Assembly (NCBI GenBank): GCA_020746995.1
Contig: JAGPXD010000002.1
Location: forward strand, 6,696,001 to 6,760,000
Source of the DNA: Plectosphaerella cucumerina
Taxonomy: Eukaryota; Ascomycota; Sordariomycetes; Glomerellales; Plectosphaerellaceae
DNA: 64,000 nt
Direction of reading: 5' to 3'
The notes below the pieces were generated by a model, which saw only the letters and a list, made by a program, of their open reading frames with translations, was not told the DNA's origin and did not search any database. This document shows, piece by piece, positions 43,389 to 55,411 of this stretch. The position numbers and the translations under genes were made by a program. Positions within the stretch are counted from its first letter, which is position 1; every line of letters starts with the position of its first letter.

Positions 43389-46202
43389 CTACGGCCCTGT
43401 CACTGGCGACGTCGCCAATCCGCCTTGATAAGCGCCCTCCGTCGAATCATGGGCCTCGCCCTCTGGGAAAGTCGCGTCTCCTGACGCCGGGAGCTGATCC
43501 CCTCCCGCCCCTCTAGCTAATGCTGGCGGCACAATGACATTTAATACACAGTCGTCGAGATGCTCGTAGAACTCCTGAGCACTCGAGAAGAAGGTTTCGC
43601 AGATTGAGCACCTTGCGGCTCCCTCGCCACTCGCGGCCGAGGGACCAGGTGCTGTTGCAGACCCGCTCACGACCAGTTTGCGGCTGTTCGGAGGCGTCTG
43701 CTCGACGTGATGGACGGACGTGAGATGCCGCTTGAACACGTCTGCTCGGTTAAAGGACTTTGCAAAGTCCGAACCGACGCCGGGACAGAAGGGGCAGATC
43801 ATGGTCCCCTTGTAATGTGTCAGGGCATGTCGGTTCTTGTCGTATTTTCGTGCGAAGCCCTTGGTATGGTACTCGCATGACTCGATGGGACACTTTTCGG
43901 GCCGCTCTTGCTGGTGTGTCAGGAGGTGTGCGGCCATGTCCTTGAAGACCCGTCCGCAGTCGGGATAGGGGCACTTGGATCGCCTGTCGGAGGGCCTCAG
44001 GGGTTGTGGTATCAGCGAGTTCTGCGACATGGCAGCAGCCGGCGGGGCGATATTTGAGAGCGAGAACGGTCCGGGTGGCAGGGGAGCAGGTGCCAGGAGC
44101 GGCACGGGGGCCGGAGGCGGCGAGGAATGGTGTGTAGGCCCGTAGGGTTCGTATGGACGGGATTCTTCCGTCTCATCCCCGACGGAGTCATCGTCTGCAG
44201 CGCCAGCAGTGGCATCAGCAGCGTGCCGAACCTCTTTCATCCACTGCTTCAACACGGACATTTCGGGCCAGTCCCCGCTCGCCTTGCCACCCCTATTCGG
44301 GTTGAAATGCGCGCGGCGCAAATGGGCGGCCGCATTGTAGTATGCGCCATACAGCTTTTGCTGCAGACAGGCTTTGCATTTCGACAGAGGAACCGCCGGC
44401 TGGGGCATTGCCGCACTGTAGTTGATGGGTTCCGAGCAAAGCCACTTCTTTTGAAGGGCAGCATGTCTAGCATCCGTATGCCGGCGAAGCTCGTGTTCTC
44501 CCCGGAAACCCTCTGGGCACTCGTTGCACCTTAGGCAGTAGACGCGCCGGAGAGGCGTGCGCTGCAGCGATGCTCGACCTCGGCTGCTTGACGGGCGGAT
44601 GAGTGACATGATAGACGCTCGCCTCGCATAATCGGGCCCCGGCGGGGAAGGTAGTTGGTTGGAAGCGAAAATGAACGAAGGAGCGTCTTGGGTGGCAGTC
44701 GGCGGCCCTCGAAGCTCTGAACTTCTGCCCGCGACGCCTGTGGGATCCGGCCTTCTGTAGGGGGCGAGGATACGCGGAACGAAGTGCGAACTCGCTAGAG
44801 ACTCTGTCGGTGGCACGAGGAAGCCATTGTGGGCGCTGTAATCTCCAGCTTGAAGAGACCCTATTTGCATCAAGAACTCTTCAGTGGTCCATATGTTTCG
44901 AGATGTCCATGTATCCCGTCGCAGGACCTCGGCGAGTTCCGCTACGGCCACGTCTTGGGGAGGTCCTCTTTGATCAGCCCTGTCTAGGGGCATGGGCCCG
45001 CTTGCCGAAAACACCGTGACAAGAAGCTGGTGAATGGTCTGAATCGCCGGGCCTTGTGTTTCATTGGTAGTTGCAGTCGCATGCTGCGGTGCAGAGACCA
45101 GATTGCGGTCAAGTAGAGTGCGAACCATGCTAAAGATGCAGAGAGAGATAACGATGGCTGACCAGGCCCTTGGATCGTTCACGGGAACAGCTGTCGTCAT
45201 CGTCTCGAAGGCCTGCAGGAACTGGGCCATGCAGTTTCCCAGTAGCTGGGCTTGAACGGTGCTTTCGATGCCATCCACGGGGGCGCTGCGGAAGGCGGGC
45301 CCTTGGTCGAAGCGGAGTCGGGGTTCGGGATGCTCAAAGTCTGCGAAAAGAGACTCCCTCAGGAGAAGTTTGGCGCGGAACAAGACAGGAAACGCTCTCT
45401 CTTCAACATCGCGGGAGGGTGAGATGGCTCTCGAGGCTCTGAGAAGGCGTAGAAAGCTGTAGGTTGCTTGTGATCCGTTCCAGCTCGCTGCCAGGACGGC
45501 CAGGATGGGAGGAGGTCGGTCGATCGGGTCTCTTGAGTAGCTGGCAAGGATGGGGTTGGTTCTAGGTTGGCTGTAGAGGTCCTCGCTCCACCAGAAGCCA
45601 TCGTCAAAGTCGATGTTGGCCTTGACGGCGGCAAGGATGTCGGGAGAGATGCGGAAGAACTTTTCAAGATTCTCGCTGAGCCCACGACGGATGGACACAG
45701 GGGATGTGAGGGGTGTCTGTGTCTGCAAGGGGGAGGCGGGGACTGGCCCTGGCTGTTAGTTGGGAGTTCGAGGGGTCGAAACCAACTGCAGTAAGAAGTC
45801 ATGGAGAAATAGCCCACCTGGAAGGATGTCGTTCACGAAATCATCGAGGGGGCCTCGATGGCAACCGAGCTGCTTCCATATGCTGTTCGTGGGCAAAGGT
45901 GGTTGGTGAGCACACGAGGTACATGGTTCTGCCGTATCGCACTACAATGTCGTGTTAGCCTCCCCTCCTTTTCCCCTCCCTGATCGCGGGGCACTGGCGG
46001 TCAAGGTGGGAGGAAGGGCCACACGACCGGGACCGACCTTTTGATTCAAGATCCTGCAGCGCAGACAGGTGCGCAGCTCTCTGACCAGGCCGAGTTCGCC
46101 GAGAGATGGTAGTCGAGGCAGGCCGATCCTCCCATGGTCCATCGGCGGGAGCGGAGGCTGCTCGGCTCTGGCGTCCATGGACAAGGACCGGCGGCGAGGC
46201 AT
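43389..46202 (-). CDS. Zinc-finger regulator with Zn2Cys6-like N-terminus and C-terminal C2H2 fingers
   Basis: Exons 46202-46038, 45941-45818 and 45748-43389 give 882 residues. The introns are 96 bp (GTCGGT, GCTAAC, GTAG) and 69 bp (GTGGGC, ACTAAC, CCAG). The first two exons are easily missed because the long frame of exon 3 has no ATG at its head. Joining them gives CLRCRILNQK/CDTAEPCTSC, with Cys46, 49, 56, 62, 65 and 82. This is close to a Zn2Cys6 cluster but with 16 residues before the last Cys. A fungal-type helical region follows (ENLEKFFRISPDILAAVKAN). After a disordered middle come fingers from about 500, with clear C2H2 units near 688-770 (CPYPDCGRVF...HLLTH, CPIESCEYHTKGFARKYD...H, CPFCPGVGSDF...H) and a final CSICETFF unit. 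The start at 46202 follows an in-frame TAG. Likely nuclear; targets unknown. Confidence 0.82.
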
Positions 46203-49200
46203 CTATCGCCCTGCTCACCGAGACCGGCAATGGTAAGGGCGGCGGTAGCAGCGGCAGCGGCAGCAGCAGCAGCAACAACGACGGCGGCGGCAGCAAGAGG
46301 AAGCTTTCAGTTGAAGCATCGTCTCCTTCCAAGCGGGCAGCGTTGTATGTGTCTCATTGCCGGTGTGACTGGTGATGAGAGACGGGTGTACGGTTCCCTT
46401 GCCCGAACGGCATGGGGGCCCGGGAGGGGCGAGGCGCAGATGGGTAAGGTGTGAATGGGTTGGATGCTGAGCAGATGTTACCGGCGGGCGGATGTTTGTA
46501 TAGAAAGACGATTCAGGAACTTGGTGAGTCGGTGATCCTCTTCTGTGTTGCGTCCAGTCCACACTCTTGGCCAGGTCGAATGTGTCTCCGTCTGCCTCGG
46601 CGATGGCATATGTTGTAGATTCGCAAAAAAAAAAGGCCCAGGAAGCATGCAAGCAAGCAAGCAGCCGAGCGAGTGAGCGGGAGGAAAGAAGAGTTGGGGT
46701 ATCAAGTCCTGGCGTCGGCGAAGAGACGCGGGGGACTGGTTACCTAGATGAGCCGGTGCAAGATTACCTACAACCTCCCGTCGAGGTCGGAGGGCGGCCC
46801 TAACAGCAATGTACGGTACGGTTGCTCATACAACGGCACGAAGTACCCTACCCTACCCAGTGGTAACCCAAGCACGGCACCCCGGGCGAACGAGCGAGTA
46901 CGGACCTGACCTGACTTTTCTGACGAGGGGCTGGGCTGGGCCGGGCTGGGTCGGAGACGAGAGGAGACGGGACGGGGAACCGGATTGGACTGGAATGCCA
47001 GTGCCAGTGGACAGACAGACGGATGGAAGGCCAAATGGGACATTGGACGGGCAGGATGTTTTGATATTGCGCTTGCACAAGGACGATGGGGCCTTTGCCC
47101 ACGGCCAAGACGAGAAACTAAGCAACCTCCTCCCTCTTTCGGGGCCGCGACATGGGGGTGGGACTGGGACTGTGGCTGGGATATTCGATGAGAGCCAGAA
47201 GGTACAAGTAAAAGAGCCAGGGGCAGGCCGGTCGTCGGTCAGTTCAAGTACAAAGTAAGTACCTTCCCTACTTACCTCTCAGTCATGACAGGCATGACCG
47301 ACGCAAGCAGGTACAAGTACCGTACTGTGGTACTAGAAGGCGAAGTACCTTATCGCGACAGAAAGGCAGGGAAGGGCCGGAAAGTGTGACCTCGAGCAAC
47401 CTGGCAGGCACGAACGGGCGAGGGCGAGGTCGAACCAGGGTAGTGCCTACCTCACAAGCACAAGGGCAGGCGATGCGATGCGACTGGACTGGATGGCGGC
47501 AAAGCAAGCAAGCACTGCAGAGAGACGGGGGGAAGGAGGCAGGTGCAAGGCAAGGTGCAAGGTGCAAGGTGCGAGGAAGGGCATGCCGAGCAAGGGTGTC
47601 ACGGCCGCCCGACCCGACCTCGAGGACGACGCCGTGGTAGGAAAGCGCATTGGATGCTGATCCGGGACCCTCCTACCCTCCTCCCCTCACGAGAGAGAAA
47701 CCACTTCCTGCCACCCCCCTTCCCCTTCTTCTCCTAGGCTCCTTCCCCTCGCCAAGTCACAGGCATTTCATCCAAGCTGACCACTCGTAGCTCGAGCGCG
47801 GGACAAAAAAGAAAAGAGCCTCGACGACCGAGCCACGGCGGAATGTGGCGGTCGTCCGCCCCATACCGATCCCCAGCTCCATTCGCGCCGCCGGTGCCAC
47901 CCGAATCAAGTGATGGGTTAAATCGACACGATATCTTCAGTGGCTCCCTTCTCTTCCCCTCCCCTCCTCTCCCCATCCTTTCCTCGCATTATGATCGATC
48001 AGGTGTCACTCGGACAAGACGCTCGTCTCCCTGCCCTGCGATGCCCTGCTCGCCCTGCCCGCCTTGCCATCTTCAGCCCCGTCCCCGTCCCCCGTCCCCC
48101 GTCCCCCCGGCCGGGAAGCCACAGCGGCGGCCGAGGAAACAAAACAAAACAAATCCAAGCTTGTGGGCCACCACCCGCCCCCCCTTGACCCTTGACCCCC
48201 TCCTCCCAGGTTCCCCCCCGGGCGGCGTATTGCGGGCGACTTGAGGTGTGATGAGATGAGATGGGCTGTCCGGGAAGCAGAGGTGGGGACCCTTTTCCTC
48301 GGTGCTCGAACGCTGTGTGGCTGGCTGGCTTGCACAGGCGTTGGGCCGACAGGGATCACCTTACATAGGGGCCCATTCGTCGTCCACCGCCGCGCTGGTG
48401 CCGTCCAGGGTTGCGGCTTGTCCTCTTCGCTTCTTTCTTCTACCTAATCTTCTTTGCTCTTCGCCTGGTCAACCGGCCGGCGAACCGAAAAGGCGAGGAA
48501 AGCAGAGCACGCTCGTCGGCATCACCTGCTTCATGTCGCCTCCGCAGCATGATTGGCCGCCCGAGGACGAAGTTTGACAGATGGCCTCTATCCACTCAAG
48601 GCCCTTCTAGGCTTGAACAGCCGCCCCAAGCTTGGCTCTCATCCTGAGCCTAGAGGCGCTCGACGAGCGTTAGCCCGTCCACGGGTCCCTCCTCCCACAC
48701 TCTGTCGTGCTAGTGTCGAGCCCAGTCGTAGGGTGTGGGTGAGATCAGGGCACGGCCCACCCGAGGAACTTGCTAGAATGTCTCGGTACTTTGCACACTG
48801 CCGGCGCGTTCTCGCCTATCTCTCCCAGCAGCGATTGGGAGACACACACATGCAATCTTGGGAAGACACTTCAAGTCCTTGTACCTCGACCTCAATCGAC
48901 CTCAACCGACACCCCCCGCCATCGTTCGACATTACATGTCGCCGGTAGATGTAACCTTGTCCGCCACCAGCCCACACCCCCGACCGACGCGCTCGCGCAA
49001 ACGCGCATGCGACTGCAGACCTTTTCACGACCCTGCCTGCCTGCCTGCCTGCCTGCCACTCTTGCGTGCTTCCGCCCCTATCCGACACCACAGATGCGAT
49101 ACGAAGGAGACCCTTGCGCCTCCAAGTACGAGCACAGCACCGCCGCCGAGCTTCGGCGAGCCGCCACCGAGCCACACACTCGTGAACAAACCAACCCAAT

Positions 49201-50443
49201 TCACCACCACCTCGGCGCGTATCTGCCTTCCATCTTCGTCTCTGTCTAGCAAAGTGCATGTACTCGCTACCTGAAAGGTGGTATCGCGCGACGTGCGCTG
49301 CCCGCTCTGCCGCGAGGCTTGGCGCCGGCGGCAAGCTTCGGAGCTGGGGCCGTGGGCTCCAACTGAGGCTGGGCTCCCTTCCCTACCTAAGGTAAATCAC
49401 CCACGCCGCCGCCTATCAGAACACCGACCACGTACGACCTGATTGAAGCTCGCTGGCCATGACATGGCCGGCCACATACCGCCCACGCGCCTCATGCGTC
49501 GGGACAGCGTCCGATTTGCGACATTGTCCTCAGCTCCCCGGCCCGGCTCCACGCTACTGTACTGAACTTTCCAGGTTCGAGAGGGTAAAAGTACGCTTCT
49601 ACCGAGGTGGGTGCAGCTGATGGCGGGGGAGGGGGAGGGGGAGCGCCGGCACTTTGCGAGTGTGCGACCAAACGTTCTTGATGGCCGCCGTCAAAAACAA
49701 GTCGGCCTTCCCCACGTGGACATGTCCTCGTGCCTCGATACGGCTCAGACCGCCCCGGACCGGCCCAGAACCTCTGAGACATTGTCTCTGCCACACTTTG
49801 TCACGTGGTACCTGTCAGTTGCTCAACAAACGGTCTTGTGCCCCCCCAGCCGATCCGACGCCCGCCAAGCACATCACAAACCAGCTAGATGGTGTAGCAG
49901 AGGCTGTGGTGGCGTCCGCGGTCTTTCGGGGGGTCTGGCATTGTCGCGAGTCCCGGTCTCGACAAGAGTCTCAACTAATTACGTGCCCAGAGAAGTGTCA
50001 TACGCAGCTCTGGATGGGAAAGATAAGATGATGCCTTGCTATGGAGGTCTAAGTGAATTCTCAAGCCACTGTCAACGCCGTTTGCCCCCAGAGCTCTTCC
50101 TCCTCGTCTCGAATCCTTCTCGAGCTCATGTTGAATGATGACGCCGGCCCGTGCGGATGTCATGCGTGTGTGCTCCGTTCAATCATCCAGGTCATTTCTG
50201 TCGCGCAGTTGAGGGGGTTATGTTACAGAAATACCGTGCCGGAACTCCTTTCGTCGTTTTGCGTTGTTGTCGACCCTTGGTGTGTAGAAATGAAAATAAC
50301 CGTCACCTCTGCAGACCCGGCGGGCCGCGGCGCGGCGCACCGCCGTGAACTGCCCATGCTGGCCGAGTAGGCCAAGTTGTTGATGTGACTGATGCGCTCA
50401 CTGGCGCACCAGCGTTGCGTAGGTTGGTGGTTTCTGACCCAGG
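46203..50443. other. Gene-poor region of 4.2 kb with simple repeats
   Basis: No recognisable gene. Near 46225-46300 a GGC/AGC-rich trinucleotide tract lies in the leader of the zinc-finger gene. At 46621-46634 there is an A-run. At 46840-47340 short TACC-containing words recur (CCCTACCCTACCCAG near 46848). At 47545-47575 AAGGTGC is repeated, and near 48080-48115 CCCGTCC units recur. At 49032-49057 there is (CCTG)6.5. Open frames up to 175 codons (for example 49611-50138 +) carry no domain I know. It could hold lineage-specific or non-coding transcripts. Confidence 0.5.
49032..49057 (+). repeat. (CCTG)n microsatellite, 6.5 units
   Basis: A perfect CCTG tetranucleotide run of 26 bp in intergenic DNA. 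A shorter run of the same unit occurs at 7253-7268. Likely slippage products. Confidence 0.95.
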
Positions 50444-51732
50444 CTACTCTTCCTGTGCCCACCTTGCCTCGCGGAGAGGCTTCTCCTTACCAGACGCAGC
50501 CCGGCTGCCGTCCTCCTCGGCCTTCCAGGCCCAGTACTCGTCCAGGCGGACTTCGGCGTACGAGGCGTAGTCAAAGTCCTTGTCCGAGATCTGGGCCTGG
50601 ATCAGGGCCCAGATGCCCCAGTAGAAGCCAGGGACGCCGCGGAAGATGTCAATCTCCTCCATCAGCTTGGTAGCTTCGGCGCCCAGATCGACGCCATCCT
50701 GGCCACCCAGCAGATCGAAGTAGCGGGCGATGTAGTGCTGGACAAACTCCCGTCGCTGGGCACGCGTGGGCAGCACGGTGAAATCGCAGTCGAAGCCGCC
50801 CCACTCGGCAAAGTGGTTGGCGAGGTCGAAGGCGGCCGGCGAGGGGGTGGCGTACTCGAAGTCGATGAAGTGCACAGAGGTGGCGCCCTTGGGTTCGCCT
50901 GCCTGTCCGGGAGGCATCACGATCACGTTGCCACTCAGGAGATCACAGTGGGCAAAGACAAGCTGCATGACACGTTTCAGCACGGCGTCGTCACGGGAAA
51001 GGGAATGTGGGCAGCAGAGCTTACCCCGTTGGCACCTAGTCCAGGACGCTGGCTAAGCTGCTTCACGAGGCTGCCGAGCTCCTCCTGCAGGCTGGCCTGC
51101 CTCGCCTTGTCCTCGGCCGTGCCACTGGGAAGCGCGAGGATCCACTTCTGCATGACCGTCCACACGTTAGGGGGCGGTTTCCCAGGAGCAACATCGTCAA
51201 CAGCGTGCTGGCCGTTGGCCGGAGAGGGCTTCGCGGCAATACAGGGCACGATGGCATGCCACTCGGCCAGACGCTCAGCCACGGCATTGTAAATCGAAGA
51301 CTTCCGGAGGTCCTCCGGCGTGGTCACGGTGCCCTTGATGTATCGGTACAGCATGCCGTTGTTGAATCGGGCAACGAGCTCGGGGGCCAGGCCATGCTGC
51401 ATGAGGAGCTCGTGGTTCTGGGCCTCCCGCTCGCGATCGATCAGGACAGCCGTGCCCGGGCCGTAAGCCCGCAGAAGAATCGCCTCGGCATCCACCTGCT
51501 CCTTGGACCAGCCCTTCTTCTTGTTGACTGCCTTGAGCAGCGTGTTGGTGATGCCGTCGGTGAAGCGCACAAACTCGATGTTGGAGTCTTCGCTCGCCCA
51601 CTCTGGGCGCACCGCAAGTATGAGACGTGTGGCCGACTCTTGCGACTCTTGGCTGTCGTAGGAAGAGGTGACGAAGCGGACAGAAGTTGGGGAGCCGTTT
51701 TGGCCAACGGGGGCGTCGGCGGTGAACGCCAT
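50444..51732 (-). CDS. EKI1: Ethanolamine kinase
   Basis: Exons 51732-51025 and 50962-50444 give 408 residues. The 62-bp intron starts GTAAGC and ends TGCAG. The enzyme phosphorylates ethanolamine with ATP, the first step of the CDP-ethanolamine route to phosphatidylethanolamine. The N-lobe has VRFTDGITNTLLKA (nucleotide loop) and AILLRAYGPGTAVLIDRE. The catalytic loop FAHCDLLSGNVIV has Asp243 and Asn248, and HFIDFEYATPS has the metal-binding Asp270. The Cys in HCDLLSGNV is typical of fungal ethanolamine kinases, while choline kinases have HND. The start at 51732 has an AAAATGG context. The same frame remains open upstream to beyond 51924 but without an ATG. It is divergent from NPR3. Confidence 0.93.
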
Positions 51733-53081
51733 TTTCGCAGCCCGCAGCGCACTGGCAAGGAGAGGCGGTGGCGCGTCGAGATGCAATTCGGAGTGGTCGC
51801 TGGATGTAGTGGTCGCAAGCGGATAGTCGTGAAAAGGGGGTCGCAGAATCAAGTCGTGCCCTGGGCCAAAAGGGGGATGGGCGGCTCTGAGGTTTTGTTG
51901 TCGAAGCCGAGCGAGCGGGGGCACGAGCAGCAGTTCTCGACAACGTGTGCCAAAAAGCGGTCTAGACCTCGGTGGTTGAGCCTGTAGGCGAGAAATTCGG
52001 GCTAAAAGGACGCAGGAGTGGGGGTTGGCGCTCGCAGGGGAATGTTGTAATTAACGACCAGCAGAGGGAGGCGGACAGAAAGGTCGTCAGGGATGACGAT
52101 GGTGCTGCCGTCAAGGTGCGGCACGAGGGACGGAAGTCGAGGGGTGGTGCGCGTCAACCTAGCATTCAGCCAATAATCCGCCCAGAGAGGAAGGGATGGG
52201 CGGCCAACGGCGGGCGGGAAGCTGGCGTTGGATAGGGCTGGGCTGCACACGACCCTTTTCCCTTCCCGGCCGAGAGGCTCGAAGGAGCTCTTTCTCGGTG
52301 TCATGAGCGAGCTGAGAAGTTGCAATCTGCCTGCAGATAATTGAGGCAGCTTTTGGCCGTCTTGACCAGCTGAGCCGCGAACGTGACCCATTCCCATTCT
52401 CAGGGGCAGGGGCAACCCAGTGAGAAGGGCAAGACCAAACATGTGAAGGCGAGGGGTAGGGAGCGCCTTCCGGGTTGCCCTGCAGGGTCTGACTGGGCGT
52501 GTCGTGCTTGCCTCCTGGTGGTCCCTGGGCCCCTCCGAGCATCCACCAGCCGGTGCGGCGGCGAGGGTACCTTCCCAAATCAGAACAGTGGAACCCATAG
52601 TGCCCATCGAGAGGCCGTGGCCAAAGAGACACTGAATACCTCAGATAGCGATTTGCCCCGCGAGACATTTGCTGTTCCATTCAGGTGTTCCAGAGAAAAG
52701 AGAAAAGTTGTGAGCGACTAAGGTACTGGCAGGTCTTGACTTTTCATCACAGCCCTCGAGGCGCCCTAGGCCCAATCATGCTGGGAACTCTGATTATGTA
52801 ATGTTAACCTGCTCCATACCCACCCTTCCTGTCCCTACATCCAATCCGCATCCCCCGACCACGTCCGAGTCTTGGTCCCGGCCGTTGTCCATGCTCCTCC
52901 GACAGGACAGTGCCGCTGCCGCTCCGGAACCGTGCCCCATATCGGGGCTGTTCTATGTGATCATTCGTGAGTCGTGGCTTGCGCTCATCCCCGGCCTTCG
53001 TTGACATAGTAGCTAGAGACCAGCTGAGCAGCAACGAGAAACAGTTCTCCCACCCTTCTCATCAACCGCATCTACGCAACC
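51733..53081. promoter_or_regulatory. Upstream region shared by EKI1 and NPR3
   Basis: About 1.35 kb between divergent starts. The part next to EKI1 keeps an open frame without ATG (see findings). Other frames, for example 52002-52607 (-) and 51205-51987 (+, mostly antisense to EKI1), show no domain. No operator recognised. Confidence 0.5.
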
Positions 53082-55411
53082 ATGGCCCAACCTGTCCTCC
53101 CCAGTCCTGCCAACTTCCTGGCTGTGGCTCTCGTCATCAAAAGGTCTCGTGACGGGCCCAACTTCGTCTTTCATTACCCACCTCGAGTCCAGCCTCCCCG
53201 GGGCCATCAGGGCCATAACGAGTCCGGGGACAACGATGACATCCTTCTGGAGAGACTGAACGAGCCAGCCGAGTCTTTGGATGACCCGGTGGATTCGTCC
53301 GCCGCAAACGACCTGTTCAGCAACTGGGACGAGCATCAATTCACAGAAAGTGGTACACAAATAGTGCCCTGGGAACACGTCGCCGGGTTTCCAACCAAGG
53401 ATCTGGCCAGCATCCTAACCCCTGCGAGGTCCTACCACAAGAAGCTGTTCCAGCTCTCACTGGATCCCCTCTACTGTGTCTCCTATCCTATCCACGTCCC
53501 GGAGGCCGGGTCGTGGAAGAAAAAGAAGAAGAAGGACAAGCCCAGGAAGGCCAAGTCGGCAAAAACGGATGACACCGCCATCGGGCCCCTGGACCCCGAA
53601 CCGACGGCTGCCGAGACGTCCAACGATGCTGACGCTGACGCACCCGAATCCAAAGACAAGGAAAAGGAGGAGGAAGATGACAAGCGTGCCTCCATGACCA
53701 TGTTCAATCTTGTCTTCATCCTTCATCCGAAAAAACACGAGGTCAAGGAACTGGTCTCGACGCTTTACTTCAACATCATCAAGAAGCTGAACAAGGCCTA
53801 CAAGTACAGTCAACAACACAGCGACTTTGTATGGAAGGAGTCCAAGCGCATAATTGCCATGAAGGACAAGGCGCGAGAAGAGAGTGAGTCTGCATCCCTC
53901 CCGTTGCCAGCCAATACAATGCTCAACGCCCAAACAGAACGCAAAATGAGCAGCCTTTGGGCCGAGATCATCATATCATCATCACTGGCCGCATCTATTC
54001 AGGATATCTATGAGGCCGTGTCCCAGAACAAGATCGCCGCGCTACAACTCGACACGGCGGCTGGGGCTCTGACGCCTTCCGTTCAAATACCAATCCCGTT
54101 CCACGTCAGCGATTTACCGCCGGAGGGCGAGGAGGGCCAGCGTGGTCTATGGCTGACGACGGCCAACTCCCTCATCTCCGATGATGCGTTTGACGAACCC
54201 GGGTTCCTCGACCGCAACTTTGGGCTGCTCCTCATGGAAGACGAGAAGAAAATCATAGCCGAACTTCAGACGGACTCGGATCCAGCAACAGCGCATATGA
54301 TCGAGTTTGTCCGTCTGTCCAAGCCGACACAGTCGTAAGGATCCGCTCTTCTGTGACGCCTTGATTTGGGCTAATCAGACCTCATAGGTTTTACCAGGCC
54401 GGCCAGGGCAACACGCTCTCGCTGACCCAAGTCCGCAAATTTGCGCAACATTTCATCTTCTGGCGCAGAGCCATCGCCATCCCACCTCTCCACATGAGAG
54501 ACGTGTACATCCTCTCCCCCAACAGCAACACAGCTCTCCTTCCACGAGCCAGTCTGCAGTGGCAGAAGACTTTCCCCTTGGCCCCGCCACTTGCAAACTT
54601 TCTTGCCGAGCTCTCCTTTGCCCCGAGGCCATACAAGCATTTCTGTCCTGGAAAACCTCATCGCCCCACATATCTCCTGATGCTCGCATGGCTCATGCGT
54701 GGCGGCTGGGTGACCCAGCTCTGCTCCTTTGCCTATGTTGTCGTATGGCCCGAGATCATGTACGAAGTTGACTATGAGCTGGAGGCGGAGGAGCTGCGGC
54801 GCTCCGAAGATGCAGCCCTCGGCACCAGCGCGCCAAGCTCAACAACCCTCGATTCGCCAGACGAACGACACGAGTCATCAGATGGCATCTTAATTGGTAG
54901 TGCAACAAGCTTCGGCTCCGCTGAGGACAGCAACGGACGCCGCAGAGCGACTTCGGCCGACTCGAGGCAACAGAAGCAGCCGCAGTCACCGCAAAAACAA
55001 CCACACATACCCACCATGAACGAACAGGTTGCGGAACAGGCGCGCCTCGAGCGTATCGCAGAGAAGACGCAACGCGAAGCTACTGAGAAGGCAGCCGCTC
55101 ATGCCCGTAAAGTTCCGCCCACGGCAACGGACCGCCCGTCTACGAATGATGCGCCACATCTCGCACATCTAACGCCGCACATCATCCTCGATGCCAAAAA
55201 GGCCACAGGCAAGGAATCCTTGTATCTGTCAGCCATCGGCCGGCGCTTCAAGGATGAAAAGGTGAGAAAAGCGTGGCAGGCCTTCTGGAAGTACTTCAAC
55301 GGGCAGTCCGCGCTGGAGCGGATCGCGCTTCAAGAGGACATGAAGCGTAAGGAGGCCTGGGCGCTTCTGATGGCGATGAGCGATTACCTCATCTGCGTGC
55401 GGCACTGGTGA
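53082..55411 (+). CDS. NPR3: Npr3, GATOR1/SEACIT subunit (NPRL3)
   Basis: Exons 53082-53883, 53938-54334 and 54388-55411 give 740 residues. Intron 1 is 54 bp (GTGAGT to ACAG) and is stop-free and in frame, so unspliced reading hides it. Splicing gives AREEKRKMSSLW, which fits the family better. Intron 2 is 53 bp (GTAAGG to CATAG). The N-terminal longin-type domain starts LAVALVIKRSRDGPNFVFHYPP. PWEHVAGFPTKDLASIL, LDPLYCVSYPIHV and MFNLVFILHP follow. FARKF-like QVRKFAQHFIFWRRAIAIPP opens the third exon, and a winged-helix C-terminus contains KYFNGQSALERIAL. Npr3 with Npr2 and Iml1 restrains TORC1 on the vacuole when amino acids are scarce. A Lys/Glu-rich insert lies at about 145-205. Confidence 0.93.
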
